64,000 nt of DNA, from assembly GCF_946886105.1 (NCBI RefSeq), contig NZ_CAMPHV010000027.1, positions 1 to 64,000 on the forward strand. The letters run 5' to 3'. Under the pieces are notes generated by a model. The model saw only the letters and a list, made by a program, of their open reading frames with translations, was not told the origin of the DNA and ran no database searches. This document shows, in pieces, positions 62,996 through 64,000 of this stretch. The DNA is from an uncultured Pseudomonas sp. (GTDB lineage Bacteria > Pseudomonadota > Gammaproteobacteria > Pseudomonadales > Pseudomonadaceae). Positions within the stretch are counted from its first letter, which is position 1; every line of letters starts with the position of its first letter. Both the position numbers and the translations under genes were made by a program.

Positions 62996-63035
62996 CTGTC
63001 ATGCAAGCATCACGAAAACGTCATTTGGGTGACAC
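62996..63035 (+). promoter_or_regulatory. Candidate Pho box in the olsB promoter
   Basis: CTGTCAT (62996-63002) is the exact PhoB half-site. It is followed at 11-bp steps by GCATCAC (63007), ACGTCAT (63018) and GTGACAC (63029). The 11-bp phase is that of Pho boxes, with the third unit 5/7 and the second weaker. Ornithine-lipid genes are known to be turned on by phosphate limitation in Pseudomonas, so the position 200-240 bp upstream of olsB is meaningful. Confidence 0.55.
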
Positions 63036-63234
63036 CGCCTCTACCTAGCCTGAGATTGCCCAACAAGTTCGACCGGCTGCAAGACTTAAAAGCCGGCTAA
63101 TCAGGCCAAGTGAAAGGCCACGAACGAAGGTCAGGAAAGCTGAGCGCTCGCGAAGGAGCCAACCGAGCAGCGCTGACGGTGACGCCGCATGACCGACGCA
63201 GTGACTTTCACGACGCCGAAACGGAGATGACGGC

Positions 63235-63993
63235 ATGACCCAGATGGCAATTACCCGCGACCGCACCACCCCAGCCCGCCGCCTACAGGCCGAGCGTCTG
63301 CTGGGCGCCGACGCCCTGCGCGAAGCGCAAGCCCTGCGTTATCGGGTATTCAGCAGCGAGTTCGACGCCAAACTCAAAGGCGCCGAGTTGGGTCTGGACA
63401 TGGATGACTACGATATTCACTGCCAGCATATCGGCGTGCGCGATTTGAACAGCGGCGAGTTGGTCGCCACCACGCGCTTGCTCGATCACCAGGCCGCTGC
63501 CGGCCTCGGGCGGTTCTACAGCGAAGAGGAATTCAGCCTCGACGGCCTCGCCCACCTGCAAGGCCCGGTGCTGGAAATCGGCCGCACCTGCGTGGCCTCG
63601 GCCTACCGCAACGGCGCGACCATCGCCGTGCTCTGGGGCGAGCTGGCCGAAGTGCTCAACGAGGGCGGTTACCGCTACCTGATGGGCTGCGCGAGCATCC
63701 CCATGCAGGACGGCGGCATCCAGGCCCAGGCGATCATGCAACGCCTGCGCGAGCGATATCTGTGCACCGAACACCTGCGCGCCGAGCCGAAAAAGCCGCT
63801 GCCGGACCTGGATATTCCGGGCAACGTGATCGCCGAGATGCCGCCGCTGCTCAAGGCCTATATGCGCCTGGGTGCGAAGATCTGCGGCGAGCCCTGCTGG
63901 GACGAGGACTTCCAGGTTGCCGACGTGTTCATCCTGCTCAAGCGCGACGAGCTGTGCCCGCGCTATGCCCGGCACTTCAAGGCGGCGGTCTGA
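63235..63993 (+). CDS. olsB: Ornithine-acyl[ACP] N-acyltransferase OlsB
   Basis: 252 residues. OlsB/FeeM-like GNAT fold: [50 protein letters not shown], and [37 protein letters not shown]. It adds a 3-hydroxyacyl chain to ornithine, the first step of phosphorus-free ornithine lipid synthesis. The acyltransferase olsA would be expected just past the window edge. Likely induced by low phosphate (see the Pho box). Confidence 0.92.
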   Translation: MTQMAITRDRTTPARRLQAERLLGADALREAQALRYRVFSSEFDAKLKGAELGLDMDDYDIHCQHIGVRDLNSGELVATTRLLDHQAAAGLGRFYSEEEFSLDGLAHLQGPVLEIGRTCVASAYRNGATIAVLWGELAEVLNEGGYRYLMGCASIPMQDGGIQAQAIMQRLRERYLCTEHLRAEPKKPLPDLDIPGNVIAEMPPLLKAYMRLGAKICGEPCWDEDFQVADVFILLKRDELCPRYARHFKAAV

Positions 63994-64000
63994 TTGCAGT

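Overview
The window looks like about 64 kb of a Pseudomonas chromosome. Evidence: GC-rich coding sequence, many proteins with a clear Pseudomonas cast (OprC, OlsB, LAL-type regulator, YajG, ZapE), and gene order that follows P. aeruginosa at several points as far as I remember it (the PA3921-PA3925 block; usp/pykA/enoyl-CoA hydratase/ferredoxin reductase/sadC/fumarase, about PA4328-PA4333; olsB near PA4350). No species is assigned. All names rest on reading motifs and gene order by eye; no database search was run. No rRNA, tRNA or CRISPR array was seen.

Layout. 1-775: end of a ferritin-like metal-dependent hydrolase. 800-10455: a large LAL regulator, a DUF1329/DUF1302 envelope pair, an acyl-CoA ligase and a divergent thiolase. 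10512-18965: housekeeping and envelope genes (LysE exporter, 2-hydroxyacid dehydrogenase, rsmC, a GDT1-type Mn exporter behind a yybP-ykoY-like riboswitch, SnoaL protein, M48 lipoprotein, chemoreceptor, SRAP protein, two small proteins). 19066-31271: acyltransferase, small proteins, YajG, malate:quinone oxidoreductase, PilZ, lipoproteins, tandem-Usp protein, pykA, enoyl-CoA hydratase, ferredoxin reductase and a GGDEF cyclase. 31510-38112: class I fumarase, GlxA-type regulator, isochorismatase, an overlapping GNAT-nitrilase-zapE operon and an NTF2-like protein.

38303-44731 is the most interesting part: a tightly packed set encoding a thermostable-hemolysin (GNAT-like) protein, an AMP-ligase with Arg where the catalytic A10 Lys is expected, a heme-oxygenase-like diiron oxidase candidate, an SDR, an exported TPR protein and a two-component system. 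I read it as a small acyl-derived metabolite pathway with its own sensor; product unknown. 45228-50758 holds a copper set (PCuAC, OprC, DUF2946) split by an FKBP, a MarR regulator with two visible operators and an EamA exporter.

53195-60610 is accessory. It has a hemerythrin protein, a PLD enzyme, an AT-rich pair of genes with a well-formed integron attC site and a 168-bp MITE-like element abutting it, then an S-pyocin-type HNH nuclease toxin with two Im9-like immunity genes and a toxin remnant between them. 60607-64000: serine hydrolase, acyl-CoA dehydrogenase-like protein, and olsB behind a candidate Pho box.

Several families of palindromic intergenic elements are scattered from 37.5 to 62 kb. 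At four gene 3' ends the element supplies the stop codon.
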